Below are positions 63,073-64,000 of a DNA stretch of 64,000 bases, one piece after another (the stretch's first letter is position 1; the number at the start of each line of letters is the position of its first letter). Source of the stretch: Chitinophagaceae bacterium (GTDB taxonomy: Bacteria > Bacteroidota > Bacteroidia > Chitinophagales > Chitinophagaceae); assembly GCA_016699815.1 (NCBI GenBank), contig CP065012.1, positions 992,001-1,056,000 of the forward strand, in the 5' to 3' direction. The notes under the pieces were generated by a model. That model saw only the letters and a program-made list of their open reading frames with translations, was not told the origin of the DNA and made no database searches. The translations under genes were made by a program, and so were the position numbers.

Positions 63073-64000
63073 ATGCCCTCTATAATACAGGCTTCGGCAA
63101 ATACACAATATTATTTAAACCTCGAAGAAAAATTTGGCGCACACAATTACCATCCTTTGCCCGTGGTGCTTGCAAAAGGTAAAGGCGTATTTGTATGGGA
63201 TGTTGACAATAAGCGTTACTACGATTTTTTAAGCGGCTACTCTGCCGTAAACCAGGGTCATTGCCATCCCAAAATTATTGAAGCGCTAATTGAGCAGGCG
63301 CAAAAACTTACGCTTACTTCCCGTGCTTATTACAATAACCTGCTGGGAGCGTATGAAGCATTTATTACCGGGTATTTTGGTTACCAAAAAGTATTGCCCA
63401 TGAACAGCGGCGTAGAAGCCGTGGAAACTGCGCTGAAACTCTGCCGCAAATGGGCTTACGAGGTAAAAGGTATTGAAGAAAACAAGGCAAAAATTGTGGT
63501 GTGCAATAATAATTTTCATGGCCGTACATTAGGCGTAATTTCTTTTAGTAACGACCCTACTGCCACAAATCATTACGGGCCTTTTTTACCCGGTTACGAA
63601 AGCATTGCCTACAAAGATTTAACTGCTTTGGAAAATGCATTTCAGGATAAAAATGTTTGTGCTTTTTTATTTGAGCCCATACAGGGAGAAGCAGGTGTAA
63701 TAATCCCCAACGATGGGTATTATACCGGCATAAGGCAGCTTTGCAATAAGTATAATGTATTAATGGTTGCCGATGAAATACAAACCGGCTTAAGCCGTAC
63801 CGGCCGCCTGCTTGCCTGCGACCATGAAAAAGTGAGGCCCGATATTTTAATACTGGGAAAAGCATTAAGCGGCGGCACTTTACCGGTGAGCGCCGTACTG
63901 GCAGATGACGAAATAATGCTTACCATAAAACCCGGCGAACACGGCAGCACGTATGGCGGTAACCCGCTGGCCTGTGCCGTAGCTATGGCGGCGCTTACCG
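63073..64000 (+). CDS. rocD: ornithine aminotransferase, partial (cut by the window end)
   Basis: The first 309 residues of a class III PLP aminotransferase. Motifs: YHPLPVVLAKGKGVFVWDVDNKRYYDFLSGYSAVNQGHCHP (about 25-65, a family block), MNSGVEAVETALKL, NNNFHGRT, FEPIQGEAGVIIP, VADEIQTGLSRTG and the PLP lysine Lys263 in LGKALSGG. The NSGVEA and SAVNQGHCHP variants fit ornithine--oxo-acid transaminase rather than acetylornithine aminotransferase. It moves the delta-amino group of ornithine to 2-oxoglutarate, a step in arginine use, which could connect to arginine released from cyanophycin. The ATG at 63073 gives the expected N terminus. The reading frame is open to the edge. Confidence 0.9.
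   Translation, partial: MPSIIQASANTQYYLNLEEKFGAHNYHPLPVVLAKGKGVFVWDVDNKRYYDFLSGYSAVNQGHCHPKIIEALIEQAQKLTLTSRAYYNNLLGAYEAFITGYFGYQKVLPMNSGVEAVETALKLCRKWAYEVKGIEENKAKIVVCNNNFHGRTLGVISFSNDPTATNHYGPFLPGYESIAYKDLTALENAFQDKNVCAFLFEPIQGEAGVIIPNDGYYTGIRQLCNKYNVLMVADEIQTGLSRTGRLLACDHEKVRPDILILGKALSGGTLPVSAVLADDEIMLTIKPGEHGSTYGGNPLACAVAMAALT

Overview
The window is bacterial chromosome from the Bacteroidota, most probably the family Chitinophagaceae. The reasons are: SusC/SusD-type starch uptake genes, the type IX secretion genes porU and porV, secreted proteins ending in type IX sorting domains, promoters of the Bacteroidota kind (TTG spaced from TAnnTTTG), almost no Shine-Dalgarno sites except a perfect one before rpsU, the conserved order rpsU-xerC-hpf-tRNA-Thr, and AT-rich intergenic DNA. 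The genus is not fixed by anything I can see.

Layout. 1-2.4 kb (minus strand): rpsU, xerC, hpf and tRNA-Thr(TGT), with five exact 78-bp copies of a degenerate tRNA-Thr-like unit directly behind the tRNA. 2.4-8.8 kb: riboflavin synthase, a flavoprotein coupled to a membrane glycosyltransferase, an acyltransferase and hscA. 8.9-15.1 kb: porU-porV. 15.3-20.4 kb: tyrS and a divergent cyanophycin pair (cyanophycinase and cyanophycin synthetase). 20.5-20.7 kb: two tRNA-Gln genes. 20.8-37.1 kb: a complete starch/maltodextrin utilisation locus (MFS permease, two GH13 enzymes, a Nudix-type regulator, SusC, SusD and two SusE/F-type lipoproteins). 37.1-40.8 kb (minus): the oxidative pentose phosphate operon gnd-zwf-pgl. 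41.4-46.5 kb: a type IX-secreted protein and an Oar-like TonB receptor. 46.6-52.8 kb: ribBA and a TamB-like protein. 52.9-57.2 kb (minus): ggt and the run SDR-DUF62-DUF2911. 57.3-58 kb: tRNA-Lys(TTT) followed by three further 169-bp copies of its 3' end plus terminator. 58-64 kb: two uncharacterised genes, hmgA, a YfcE-like phosphoesterase, a DUF151 nuclease, ispE and the start of an ornithine aminotransferase gene cut by the window edge.

Two things stand out. First, tRNA-Thr and tRNA-Lys are each trailed by tandem copies of their own 3' portion, and in both arrays the copies are interrupted by a hairpin of the form TCCCGA...TCGGGA. This looks like one process acting on two tRNA genes. Second, each of the three promoter regions of the starch locus carries a palindrome close to GTGTAAA-N-TTTACAC, and the locus encodes a regulator with a degenerate Nudix box of the NrtR/AraR type where SusR or a LacI protein would be expected. 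This suggests a self-contained Nudix-controlled starch regulon.

Starts were moved from upstream TTG codons to internal ATG codons where protein family and context supported it (hpf, hscA, tyrS, the large GH13, the secreted 420-residue protein, DUF151). TTG was kept for ispE and the YfcE-like gene, which have no usable ATG. All functional names come from reading motifs by eye; no database search was run.
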